Source: Aurantibacillus circumpalustris | Lineage (GTDB): Bacteria > Bacteroidota > Bacteroidia > B-17B0 > Aurantibacillaceae | Length of the DNA stretch: 64,000 nucleotides | Assembly: GCF_029625215.1 (NCBI RefSeq) | Contig: NZ_CP121197.1 | Coordinates: 2,666,001-2,730,000, forward strand | Direction: 5' to 3' | Shown here: piece by piece, positions 45,235 through 54,268 of the stretch | How positions within the stretch are numbered: the first letter of the stretch is position 1 | Layout of the letters: each line of letters begins with the position of its first letter | Notes under the pieces: generated by a model | The model's input: the letters and a program-made list of their open reading frames with translations, nothing else | The model's database searches: none | Told to the model about the DNA's origin: nothing | Position numbers and translations under genes: made by a program

Positions 45235-46266
45235 TTAGCTTGTCATTTCCCCCCTTAAATTCGTTTGAAGCATTTTTTTGAGTTCATTCGGTTTAAGTTT
45301 TTGTCCCAATAAAAACATGAGTTTTGTGATGGCGCTTTCAAATGTGAGGTCTGAGCCGCCAATAACACCAAGCTTTTTGAGTTGTGAGCTGGTTTCATAC
45401 ATGCCCTGAATCACTCGACCTTCCTTACATTGGGTGATGTTTAGAATAATGATTCCTTTTGCTAAAGCCTTTTCAACTTCGTTAAGAAACCAGACTTCGG
45501 TAGTGGCATTGCCTGCTCCAAAGGTTTCGATGATAATTGCTTTAATTCCTTTTGCATTAAAAATTGCAGCTGTAATATTTTTACTTATTCCTGGGAATAA
45601 TTTAATAACGGCAATCTCGTTTTCTAAGTTGGTATGAACTTTAAGTTTTTTAGCACTTGAAGATTTTAATAAAGCTTGCTTGTTGTATTTGATTGTAACG
45701 CCGGCTTGCGCTAGTGCAGGATAATTCGGTGATTTGAAGGCATCAAAATGGGCGCTGTTGTGTTTAAAGGTGCGATTACCGCGATAAAGTTTGTATTCAA
45801 AATAAATACACACTTCTGTTACAATGGATTTTCCTTTTTCTTTGGCACCTGCAATTTCGATAGCGGTAATTAAATTTTCTTTTCCATCGGTTCTAATAAC
45901 ACCAATAGGCAACTGTGAACCTGTTAGGACAACTGGTTTATTTAAGTTTTCTAGCATAAAACTTAAGGCACTTGCCGTGTAACTCATGGTATCACTACCA
46001 TGTAGAATTACAAAACCATCGTATTTGGCGTAATTTTTTTCGATGATACCTGCCAGATCTTTCCATACCACTATATTCATATTAGATGAATCTATTGGTT
46101 TTTTAAAAGAGATGGAAGAAAGCTCAATATCAAATTTTGTTAACTCTGGTATTTGTTTTGTTAGCGACTTAAAATCAAACGGTTTTAATTCACCACTTCG
46201 TGGATCCTGCATCATACCTATGGTACCGCCGGTGTAGATTAAAAGTACAGATGATTTTGTTTTCAT
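45235..46266 (-). CDS. ansA: Type I (cytoplasmic) L-asparaginase
   Basis: AnsA (343 residues) hydrolyses asparagine to aspartate and ammonia. The first catalytic Thr is in LIYTGGTIGMMQD at residues 9-21, and the second active-site motif is VILHGSDTMSYTASALSFML near residue 82. PVVLTGSQLPIG near 110 and a later IIIETFGAGNATTE are also typical. There is no signal peptide, as expected for the type I cytoplasmic enzyme. It follows a DUF3127 gene on the same strand, separated by a very strong terminator, so it needs its own promoter. Confidence 0.95.
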   Translation of the reverse strand: MKTKSSVLLIYTGGTIGMMQDPRSGELKPFDFKSLTKQIPELTKFDIELSSISFKKPIDSSNMNIVVWKDLAGIIEKNYAKYDGFVILHGSDTMSYTASALSFMLENLNKPVVLTGSQLPIGVIRTDGKENLITAIEIAGAKEKGKSIVTEVCIYFEYKLYRGNRTFKHNSAHFDAFKSPNYPALAQAGVTIKYNKQALLKSSSAKKLKVHTNLENEIAVIKLFPGISKNITAAIFNAKGIKAIIIETFGAGNATTEVWFLNEVEKALAKGIIILNITQCKEGRVIQGMYETSSQLKKLGVIGGSDLTFESAITKLMFLLGQKLKPNELKKMLQTNLRGEMTS

Positions 46267-46298
46267 AGAGTTAAAATGAATTTGAATAACTTAGGTGT

Positions 46299-46338
46299 AA
46301 AACAATAATGCAAGACCAATGTCTTGCATTATTGTTTT
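46299..46338 (-). terminator. Very strong terminator after the DUF3127 gene
   Basis: AAAACAATAATGCAAGAC (46299-46316) and GTCTTGCATTATTGTTTT (46321-46338) form a perfect 18-bp stem with a 4-base loop. It lies 18 bases after the DUF3127 stop and 33 bases upstream of ansA. The symmetry lets it work in both directions. Confidence 0.85.
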
Positions 46339-46355
46339 GTTAAACGCTTTTTTAA

Positions 46356-46757
46356 TTAAAAAGGTAAATCATCGTTATCACCTGGATTGCTAGTGAAAAC
46401 AGGCGCAGAAGAAGGGTTGCTAGGTGCTGAGTTAGCTCCTGAATTACTGTTTTGTCCCGCTTGAGGTGCAGTATTGCTTCCCGAAACTTTTTCAAGTCTC
46501 CAAGCTTCCAGTGTATTGAAATATTTAATTCCTTGTGGACCGTTCCATTCGCGACCACGAAGGTTGAACTGAACTTTTATTTCGTCACCATCGTTGTATT
46601 GATCTAAAATTGAACATTTGTCTTGTGTTACCTGAAAACTTACGTGTTGCGGATAGGGTGTATTAGCTTCTGTAGTTAATACAAATTCACGTTTTTGAAA
46701 ACGATCGCTTACTTTTTGCGTTTCGAACTTTGTTTTGAGTGTTCCGATTACTTCCAT
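46356..46757 (-). CDS. DUF3127 protein with an SSB-like acidic tail
   Basis: The 133-residue protein has an OB-like beta domain typical of DUF3127 (MEVIGTLKTKFETQKV, QKREFVLTT, VSFQVTQDKCSILDQYN, IKVQFNLRGREWN, FNTLEAWRLEKV; residues 1-90). A low-complexity linker rich in Ser, Asn, Ala and Pro follows (92-122). The last residues are PGDNDDLPF. That layout of OB domain, disordered linker and acidic tail ending in Pro-Phe is the same as in single-stranded-DNA-binding protein SSB. The function of DUF3127 is not established. A role on DNA is my inference. Confidence 0.85.
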   Translation of the reverse strand: MEVIGTLKTKFETQKVSDRFQKREFVLTTEANTPYPQHVSFQVTQDKCSILDQYNDGDEIKVQFNLRGREWNGPQGIKYFNTLEAWRLEKVSGSNTAPQAGQNSNSGANSAPSNPSSAPVFTSNPGDNDDLPF

Positions 46758-46794
46758 GATATATTTATTTTATTGTTTACGAATTTAAAAGTCA

Positions 46795-46855
46795 AACTAG
46801 TTGACATGACTAATTTAAATAATTTTATCAATTATCAAATCGATAAATTATCAAA
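46795..46855. repeat. Spacer with TGATAATTTATC-like phrases
   Basis: On the minus strand the sequence reads TTTGATAATTTATCGA, TTTGATAATTGATAAAATT, then AATTAGTCATGTCAAC. The TTTGATAATT phrase is repeated with drift. It forms the leader region of the DUF3127 gene. No clear promoter box was seen. Confidence 0.4.
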
Positions 46856-47707
46856 TTAAAGTAACACCATCCAGGCTTCCTTTACCATGTTGGTTTCCAG
46901 GAGAGTTTTGGCATAAAGATGTTGCTCGTCTTTGTTTGAAAAAGCTTTTAACGTTTTTTTATACTCAGCGGTTTCGTTGCTGTTCGGAATTTCTTCCACG
47001 CTACCAAGCAAACCAAGGTTATTTCCGCTTAAAACCTTACTGTTTTTTATTTCGCTTGGAATTTGATCGATTCCAATTCCGATTGTTGTAATGGGCTTTT
47101 TAACCTCAAATATTGCGTTACCATTGGCGCGACAATACCAGTCATCTCCCATTCGCGCTACAAGATCTATTTTTTTTGTATCGATGTTGTTCTCGGCATT
47201 TAAAATTGATTCATCAATGTGAATTCTAATAATTTCACAAATCACAAGATTACCTGCACCACCAGCAGTTCCTAGTTCCTTTATTTCGATAACCTTGCAT
47301 TCCATTTGTACCGGACTTTCTTTTACTCTAAATGGTTTTACAAGTTCAGAGACTACAGGTGTAAATCCGGCTTTAATAAACTCATTCACTCCTTTAGCAA
47401 ATGGGCTGCTGGCTAAACTTGTTTGCTGTACCATGTTGTAATTTACAACGTTAATTACCACTTCAGGCACTTCTTTTACGTTTAAGAGCGTGTCTTTTGG
47501 TGCACCTGTACGTCCACTATACGCTGGCGAAAAAACAGCTATGGGAGGATTGGCGGAAAAAATATTAAAAAAACTAAATGGTGCCAAATTTGGTTCACCA
47601 GCTTTGTTTACTGTACTTGCAAAACAAATAGGACGCGGTGCAACAGCATTTTGCAGGTATTTGTGCAAAACTGGAATGGCTAATTCTTTAGGATTAAGTG
47701 TTAACAT
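46856..47707 (-). CDS. Flavin reductase-like FMN-binding protein
   Basis: A 283-residue protein of the flavin reductase-like superfamily. The FMN-binding split-barrel begins KYLQNAVAPRPICFASTVNK at about residues 17-36 and continues PNLAPFSFFNIFSANPP and VFSPAYSGRTGAPKDTLLN. A second part, VQMECKVIEIKEL and VICEIIRIHID, completes the barrel. The C-terminal 80 residues are helical. The electron partner is unknown. It lies between the DUF3127 gene and a TonB-dependent receptor, both on the same strand with clear gaps. Confidence 0.87.
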   Translation of the reverse strand: MLTLNPKELAIPVLHKYLQNAVAPRPICFASTVNKAGEPNLAPFSFFNIFSANPPIAVFSPAYSGRTGAPKDTLLNVKEVPEVVINVVNYNMVQQTSLASSPFAKGVNEFIKAGFTPVVSELVKPFRVKESPVQMECKVIEIKELGTAGGAGNLVICEIIRIHIDESILNAENNIDTKKIDLVARMGDDWYCRANGNAIFEVKKPITTIGIGIDQIPSEIKNSKVLSGNNLGLLGSVEEIPNSNETAEYKKTLKAFSNKDEQHLYAKTLLETNMVKEAWMVLL

Positions 47708-47778
47708 AGAAGTTCAAAATTACAAAAAAGTGAATGAAGAGTCAGAAACTTTTTCTTAATAGTTGTGAAGTGAAAGTA

Positions 47779-50292
47779 CTAAAATCGAATCTGTAATTTG
47801 ACATTCACCTGCCGGTTTGTAAGGTAGTTAGGCACTGCGTAGCGGTTTCCGGTAACATCCGCAATCCAAGTGTAAGAAACCGTGTTTTGAATTTGAAGGA
47901 GATTAAAAACCTCCAAGAAAATCCACATCTCTTTTAGATTATTAAAATAATTTTTGCGCTTAAATTCTCTATTCTCTTTTAAAACATTGTAAGCAAGACC
48001 GGCATCCGCTCTGCGATAAGGTGGCATTCTTAATACTTGTTGCCAACGGGTATGTGTTGGTGGCCCAAAAGGTAAGCCACTTCCAAACTGAATATTCAGG
48101 TTAAACTTAATGGCGGGAAATTTCGGAATATTGTCCTGAAAAAATAAACCAAAGGTGATCAATTGGTCGGTTGGACGGGGAATGAAACCCGGGTCAACCT
48201 TTTGACTATCTGCTCTTACCTGATCAAAGGTATAACCTCTCACGATTTTTTCTCCATCCTTATTATAATAGTCGTAATGAATATTATCTTTTGAATACTC
48301 ATAGGTTTTTAAAACACCAATTGTAGCCCAACTTTCAACACCTTTTACGAACTCTCCGTTAATTCTTATATCGGCACCTGTGGCATATCCTTGCGTGTTA
48401 TTATTAGCAAAATAACGAATTCTCACATTCTCAATTTCATAAGGAACAAGATCGTTCAACGACTTGTAATAACCAGACATCATTAATTTAAAAGGTCTAT
48501 TCCACATTTTAAAAACATAGTCACTTGTAAATACAATGTGAATAGAGCGTTGTGCTTTAACATCTTTATTTATTGTGCCATCAATGTTTCTGAGTTCACG
48601 GTAAAAAGGTGGCTGATAATAAAAACCACCACTCAGTTTAAATAACCAATCACGCTTCCAGTTTGGTTTGTAGGCCATACTAACACGCGGAGAAAAGACA
48701 GTTTGATTATTCACTGTCCAATGATTAGCCCTTACACCTGCAGAAACTCTAAAATTAGATGAGTCGCGCAAAGTGGCTGTATGGTTGAATTGCATGTAAC
48801 CCTGAGAACGCCAACTTGGTAAAGTTATTTGTGTTTTGTAAACGTCGGTTAAATTAATTTCGTTAACAGCATAAGGAACAATGTATCCCGCAGAGTCCAC
48901 TGTACGCCACTCTCCCAATTTATCTTCAATTTTTTCGTATTGCTCACGCACTCCCCAAAGAAATTCATTATTACGGTTAATCGTGCGAGTGCCCTTATGT
49001 TCAAGGTTGTAAACGCTTGCCGTTAAATAATTACGACCATTGTTTAAAAACGTACCCACGCCTCTGTTATAGGCTACCTGACCAAAGTTTGGTTTACCTA
49101 AATCAGCTTCTAACTGGTCGATGTAGTATTGGCCTTGTATGGTATACACTTCCTGTTCATTTGCACGGTAAGCAGAGCCGATGAGTTTTAATTTTGTTTT
49201 ACTATTCGGACGATAAGTCGTTGAAAGGCCGCCCATATAGGTATTGTATTGCATCAATTCCTGCCCGTCAAAATAAATGGTTAATCTTAATGCATCTTTT
49301 ACTGTTCCAAAATCGGTTTCGCGGTTAACTGGTTTTACAAGGTATTTATTGGAGGCTATGTTTCCTAAAAACTCAATCTTTAATTTTGGATTAACATCAA
49401 AGGTTAAAAAGCTCTGAAAGTCTGTAGCACTTGGTCTGTAACCGCCACTCGTATTTAGTTTAGTATCTAAGCTTGATAACAAATAACTATTTGTGCGGTA
49501 ACGTCCACCAATGTTCCAGGCTATTAATCGGTTCTTTGAAATCCCTTCTAATTGCACATTTCCACCCAAAAAACTGGCAGAAGCATTGCCGGCAAATTTT
49601 AAGGGTTTACGATAAGTGATATCAAGAACACTGCTCAATTTATCGCCATACTTTGCATCGAATCCGCCTGCCGAAAAAACGATGTTTGAAACCATGTTTG
49701 GGTTGGCAAAACTCAAGCCCTCTTGTTGCCCACTGCGAACCAAAAAAGGACGATATACTTCAATGTCGTTTACATAAACTAAATTTTCGTCAAAATTACC
49801 TCCACGCACACTATAGCCGCTGCTTAACTCGTTGTTGCTACTAACTCCGGCTTGCGTTTTAATAATGCTCTCAACGCTCTCACTTGGCCCTGGAATGCGG
49901 CTTATTATTTTAGGATCAAGCACTACAATTTCCTGGCTGGAGGTTTTAAAATCACGAACTTCAACTGTTTCAAAGGTGTTTTTAAAATCAAGAACCGGTG
50001 AATAAGTAATTGTTTGATCTCCTTTAGCTTCTAGTGTGTGCGTTGCGGCAGTATGACTGATATCGTAATAAACAAGCGTGTATATTTTTCCAGATTCAAG
50101 ACTAAGCGAATAAAATCCTTTTTCATTGGTGTAGGTGGTAATCTTGGTATCTTCTTTCACGCCAATAACCACTCTTTCAAGCGCCTCACCATCTGTTCCT
50201 TTCACGAAGCCTGAAACGGTAGTTGTTTGGGCGTTTACAACCGAAACAAAACAGATTAAAATAAAAAGGATATGTTGCCTAAGAGCTTTCAG
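47779..50292 (-). CDS. TonB-dependent receptor with unusual start
   Basis: This is a TonB-dependent outer-membrane transporter of about 837 residues. An N-terminal carboxypeptidase-regulatory-like domain (VSGFVKGTDGEALERVVIGV) precedes the plug (GPSESVESIIKTQAGVSSNN, SVRGGNFDENLVYVNDIEVY) and a 22-strand-type barrel ending NVKLQIRF. The first normal start codon, GTG 50205, would drop the signal peptide. The frame is open upstream to 50331 and encodes KALRQHILFILICFVSVVNA followed by Q, a good signal peptide. No ATG, GTG or TTG precedes it. I end the feature at the CTG at 50292 as the most plausible start, with ATT 50313 possible. A frame error near the start is the other explanation. Confidence 0.85.
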   Translation of the reverse strand: MKALRQHILFILICFVSVVNAQTTTVSGFVKGTDGEALERVVIGVKEDTKITTYTNEKGFYSLSLESGKIYTLVYYDISHTAATHTLEAKGDQTITYSPVLDFKNTFETVEVRDFKTSSQEIVVLDPKIISRIPGPSESVESIIKTQAGVSSNNELSSGYSVRGGNFDENLVYVNDIEVYRPFLVRSGQQEGLSFANPNMVSNIVFSAGGFDAKYGDKLSSVLDITYRKPLKFAGNASASFLGGNVQLEGISKNRLIAWNIGGRYRTNSYLLSSLDTKLNTSGGYRPSATDFQSFLTFDVNPKLKIEFLGNIASNKYLVKPVNRETDFGTVKDALRLTIYFDGQELMQYNTYMGGLSTTYRPNSKTKLKLIGSAYRANEQEVYTIQGQYYIDQLEADLGKPNFGQVAYNRGVGTFLNNGRNYLTASVYNLEHKGTRTINRNNEFLWGVREQYEKIEDKLGEWRTVDSAGYIVPYAVNEINLTDVYKTQITLPSWRSQGYMQFNHTATLRDSSNFRVSAGVRANHWTVNNQTVFSPRVSMAYKPNWKRDWLFKLSGGFYYQPPFYRELRNIDGTINKDVKAQRSIHIVFTSDYVFKMWNRPFKLMMSGYYKSLNDLVPYEIENVRIRYFANNNTQGYATGADIRINGEFVKGVESWATIGVLKTYEYSKDNIHYDYYNKDGEKIVRGYTFDQVRADSQKVDPGFIPRPTDQLITFGLFFQDNIPKFPAIKFNLNIQFGSGLPFGPPTHTRWQQVLRMPPYRRADAGLAYNVLKENREFKRKNYFNNLKEMWIFLEVFNLLQIQNTVSYTWIADVTGNRYAVPNYLTNRQVNVKLQIRF

Positions 50293-50344
50293 AAAATTAT
50301 TAAGATAACGAATATACAGAGATATTATTATTTACTAAAACCAT

Positions 50345-52240
50345 TTATTTCAGCTTTCCAGTATTGTGAATGAGTGTGCTGTTGTAGGTTTGAAAAAACG
50401 CTCTGCTGCGATGAAGTTCAATAGAGTCTAAATTATTGTATTTACCTGTAATCGGCTGTGATAAGGTACTGTCTTTTGTATATTGATAGGTTGCGCTTAA
50501 TATTGGCATTTTAAAGCAATACAACATAGAATCATTAAAAAGAAACTCCGTAGAACTAGCATAAAAATAATCGTTACCATATTCTTTTGATCTAAACGAT
50601 TCACCAAAACTAAAGAAGGGTCTGTTGTAGCCCAATAAATCCATTACACTTGGAAGAATATCCATTTGAGAAAAAACTTTTTTATGATCTTTTTTTAATA
50701 AATTATCAGGTACAAAAAAAAGAATTGGAATACCTTGGTTCCCTACAACATTGGTGTAAAAAGGATGCTTAGATACACTTCCATGATCTGCAGTCAACAC
50801 AAACAGTGTGTTATTATACCAATCTGTTTTTTTAGCGGCATTAAAAAATTGTTTCAAAGAATAGTCTGCATAACCTATAGATTCAGAATTTTCTAAATCT
50901 CCCTTTGGAAATTTGTTTTTGTATTTTTCTGGAATTTTATAAGGATGATGCGAGCTAAGGGTAAAAATAGCCGTGTGAAAAGGCTGTTTAAATGAGTTCA
51001 TTTTTTTTACAGAGTACTTCAGAAAAGGTTCATCCCAGATGCCCCAAAAATCATCAAAATCACTATTGTCGTTGTATTCGTTTTTTCCATAGTACGCTTG
51101 GTAGCCAGCGAGCGAAGCCCAGGAATCAAAATTCATAGTACCGTTAATTCCACCATGAAAAAAAGCGGTTTGATAACCTTCTGCACTTAGAATGGAAGCG
51201 ATAGATGTTTGATCATTTAAAGCATACAATGAGTTGATAAAAGGATTCTCCATAAATGTAGGGAGACTCGATAAAATGGCAGGAATACCTTCAATAGACT
51301 TGCTTCCATTCGAAAATGCATTGCTGCAAACAAGCGAGTGATCCATTAAACTATCCAGAAAAGGGGTGTAACTTATTCTACCCAGCTTCGTGTATTCTTT
51401 TGCAAAACTTTCAAGAATAAGAACTACAACATTTTGTTTTTTGAATTCAGAATCTTTGTAATGACGAACTGGATTGTATATGCTTTTTAATTCATCTGGC
51501 GAATAAAAATTGTACTCTGCAATTGCTTCCACTTCCATTGATTTTATGATGGTAAAAGGTGTATTTAAAACAATGGGCACTTCTTCAATACTTGTAACAG
51601 AACCTGCTTCCACAATGGTTATGGGCACGCGCTGCAAACCGCCTCTAACAGCCAAAACACCAAAACCTGCACTTAACACAAACATTAAAGTAATAAGAGC
51701 CCATTGTTTTGGTTTGGAAAAACTGTACTTAGTAATTATGGGCTTTAGTTTTATACGATTGTAAAAATAAACCAACACTACAATGATTGCCACAAAAAAC
51801 AAAACAGCCCACCAAAAGTCTTTAAGAAATTGCGGAATGAGTTTGCTCATATCACTTTGACCGCCCATTTGTTTGAACAAATCAGCGCTCGAGCGTTTCC
51901 GGATAAAAGGAAAATAAGCAATATCAATACAATTAACAGCAATAAAAACGGTGTTACAAATAACAAATAACGATTTTAAAAGTATCTGGTAAGGTCTGCC
52001 AGAGAAAAAATTTGATGGCAGAATAGACAATAGAATAAACAAGCTATTAGACACCACAATGCTAAAAGAATCTGTTCTCAGTCCATAAAAACAATCTGCA
52101 ATAAGGTCAAATGTATTTACAGTTTGGAAATAGCCAATATTTGAAAAATAGAAAAACAAGCGACAAACAAAATAGGCCATGTAGCATAGTAAGAGCCGTT
52201 TTATTACAAGTAAAAGTTGTTGTGAATAGGTTGTGATCAC
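50345..52240 (-). CDS. LTA-synthase-like sulfatase-fold membrane protein
   Basis: A 631-residue protein with about five N-terminal membrane spans (residues 10-190) and an extracytoplasmic alkaline-phosphatase/sulfatase domain (about 255-560). Conserved elements are VVVLILESFAKEYTKLG with the metal-binding Glu, FSNGSKSIEGIPAILSSLP with Ser/Thr near the nucleophile position, and LTADHGSVSKHP with the Asp-His pair. This is the layout of LtaS/phosphoglycerol transferases. Bacteroidota lack lipoteichoic acid, so the enzyme probably transfers a phospho-alcohol to a periplasmic glycan or lipid. The start is GTG at 52240, with an in-frame stop directly before it. The next gene starts one base after its stop in another frame. 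Confidence 0.87.
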   Translation of the reverse strand: MITTYSQQLLLVIKRLLLCYMAYFVCRLFFYFSNIGYFQTVNTFDLIADCFYGLRTDSFSIVVSNSLFILLSILPSNFFSGRPYQILLKSLFVICNTVFIAVNCIDIAYFPFIRKRSSADLFKQMGGQSDMSKLIPQFLKDFWWAVLFFVAIIVVLVYFYNRIKLKPIITKYSFSKPKQWALITLMFVLSAGFGVLAVRGGLQRVPITIVEAGSVTSIEEVPIVLNTPFTIIKSMEVEAIAEYNFYSPDELKSIYNPVRHYKDSEFKKQNVVVLILESFAKEYTKLGRISYTPFLDSLMDHSLVCSNAFSNGSKSIEGIPAILSSLPTFMENPFINSLYALNDQTSIASILSAEGYQTAFFHGGINGTMNFDSWASLAGYQAYYGKNEYNDNSDFDDFWGIWDEPFLKYSVKKMNSFKQPFHTAIFTLSSHHPYKIPEKYKNKFPKGDLENSESIGYADYSLKQFFNAAKKTDWYNNTLFVLTADHGSVSKHPFYTNVVGNQGIPILFFVPDNLLKKDHKKVFSQMDILPSVMDLLGYNRPFFSFGESFRSKEYGNDYFYASSTEFLFNDSMLYCFKMPILSATYQYTKDSTLSQPITGKYNNLDSIELHRSRAFFQTYNSTLIHNTGKLK

Positions 52241-52345
52241 TTAGATTTAATTTCTGTGCTGTTTTGCGGATGAATAGAATCTTAATTTTAAAAAATGATA
52301 GTTTAATGCATTTAATTTCTGAAAATTACTGAAATTAGCAGATTA

Positions 52346-54268
52346 GTGAACGCAAATATAAAAGAAGATATTCATAGGCTGTTAAAAAAATACTGGGGAT
52401 TTGATAGTTTCAGGCCTTTGCAAGAAGATATTATTCTTTCTGTGTTGGATAAACACGATACACTCGCTCTTTTACCAACAGGTGGTGGCAAATCTTTGTG
52501 TTTTCAAGTGCCGGGATTAGCTCTGGGAGGTACAACTTTGGTGATTTCACCACTAATTGCTTTAATGAACGATCAGGTTCAAAATCTTAAAAAGAAAGGT
52601 ATTTCGGCAGTAGCCATAAGCGCTGCCATGAATTTTAAAGAAATTGATGTAGCACTTAATAATGCGGCACTGGGACATGTACAGTTTATTTACGTTTCAC
52701 CTGAACGTTTGCAAAATGAAACCTTTGTACAAAAGATTTCTTACTTACCAATTACCCTAATTGCTGTAGATGAGGCGCATTGTATTTCTCAGTGGGGTTT
52801 CGATTTCAGACCAAGTTATCGAAAGATAGCGACGCTTCGCCCTTATTTTCCAGATTGTAAAATCATTGCTTTGACTGCAAGTGCAACGAAAGACGTTGTA
52901 GAAGATATTCAAAAGCAGCTAGATTTTAAAGATGCGAATGTATTCAGACAGTCGTTTGTGCGCAAGAATTTACGCTATGTGGTACAGTTGGAAGAAAATA
53001 AAATTGAGCGCCTTTTTAAATTGATTCATAACATTGGCGGTTCTGGTTTAGTTTATGTGCGTAACCGAAAAAAAACAGAAGAGCTGGCTGCGTTTTTAAA
53101 GAAAAATAAAATTTCTTCCATGGCATACCATGCTGGTTTAAAATACGAACAAAGGCAGAGTGTGCAGCAACAATGGATTGATAATAACGTACAAGTAATT
53201 TGTGCCACCAACGCCTTTGGAATGGGGATTGATAAACCTGATGTGCGTTTTGTGGTGCATCTTGATTTACCCGAAAGTCTTGAAGCGTATTTTCAGGAAG
53301 CGGGCAGGGGTGGTCGTGACGGGAAAATTGCTTACTCCACCATATTTTATACAAAAGCAGATCAACAGCGTCTTATAGATAATTTTCAATATGCATTTCC
53401 TGAATTGGATTATGTGAAAAATACCTACCAAGCAATTTGTAATTATTATCAGATTGCTATTAGCGCAGGGCAAGGTACTAACGTGCAATTCGATATTGAT
53501 AAAATTTGTAAAAGCTACAACCTGTCGCCTATATTGGTTTACAATAGCATTAAGTTTTTAGAGAAAGAAAATTATCTTTCTTTAATTGACGGCGGGTTTG
53601 AACCTTCCAAAGTGCTTTTTACCGCTAACAAAGAAGATATTTATCAATTCGAATTACTCTACCCGAAGTTTGAGCCACTTGTAAAAACGCTTCTTCGCAG
53701 CTATGGCGGCTTGTTTGAGAATTATGTGTACATCAACGAAAAAGATCTTGCTTACCGTGTGAAAATAAGTGCGGCCTCAATCATGGAATACCTTGCCTAT
53801 CTCGATAAACAGGAAATTTTATCTTATGTACCGCAGTCTGCACTTCCCAAACTTGTGTTTATGCAAGACCGTGTTCATGCAAATTATCTGGAATTTAATC
53901 CTGAAAATTACCACCGTTTAAAAGAACAATACCTTGAACGTATTAACTCTGTAATTGAGTACACCAATAATGATAAGCTTTGCAGACAGGTTCAATTGTT
54001 GATGTATTTTAACGAATTTAATTATAGCGATTGCGGACATTGTGACGTGTGTATTTCCAAACGCCCAAAGGATTATGAAACGGTTAAAACTAAGCTCCTT
54101 ACTTCCTTAAAAAATAAAAGTCTTACCCTTGAACAATTAAAAGATAAAATGAAAAGTTCTAACGATGAAACCTGGATCAAAGCCTTTAATGAGCTCATTG
54201 ATGACAATATTATCGTTGAAGAAGAGAGTATCTTCTATCTTAAAAAAGATTCTAAGGAAAGACTTTAA
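52346..54268 (+). CDS. recQ: RecQ-family ATP-dependent DNA helicase
   Basis: The helicase has 640 residues, a GTG start at 52346, and 3'-5' superfamily 2 motifs. Motif 0 is FDSFRPLQEDII near residue 19. The Walker A motif is LLPTGGGKSLCF near 42, and DEAH is in VDEAHCISQWGFDFRPSY near 140. Motif V is TNAFGMGIDKPDVRFV, and motif VI is AGRGGRDGKIA near 320. The RQC zinc site is in CRQVQLLMYFNEF and CGHCDVC near 560. A winged-helix-like tail follows, and I see no HRDC domain. Its 3' end overlaps the convergent lipoprotein gene by 17 bases. Confidence 0.95.
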   Translation: MNANIKEDIHRLLKKYWGFDSFRPLQEDIILSVLDKHDTLALLPTGGGKSLCFQVPGLALGGTTLVISPLIALMNDQVQNLKKKGISAVAISAAMNFKEIDVALNNAALGHVQFIYVSPERLQNETFVQKISYLPITLIAVDEAHCISQWGFDFRPSYRKIATLRPYFPDCKIIALTASATKDVVEDIQKQLDFKDANVFRQSFVRKNLRYVVQLEENKIERLFKLIHNIGGSGLVYVRNRKKTEELAAFLKKNKISSMAYHAGLKYEQRQSVQQQWIDNNVQVICATNAFGMGIDKPDVRFVVHLDLPESLEAYFQEAGRGGRDGKIAYSTIFYTKADQQRLIDNFQYAFPELDYVKNTYQAICNYYQIAISAGQGTNVQFDIDKICKSYNLSPILVYNSIKFLEKENYLSLIDGGFEPSKVLFTANKEDIYQFELLYPKFEPLVKTLLRSYGGLFENYVYINEKDLAYRVKISAASIMEYLAYLDKQEILSYVPQSALPKLVFMQDRVHANYLEFNPENYHRLKEQYLERINSVIEYTNNDKLCRQVQLLMYFNEFNYSDCGHCDVCISKRPKDYETVKTKLLTSLKNKSLTLEQLKDKMKSSNDETWIKAFNELIDDNIIVEEESIFYLKKDSKERL

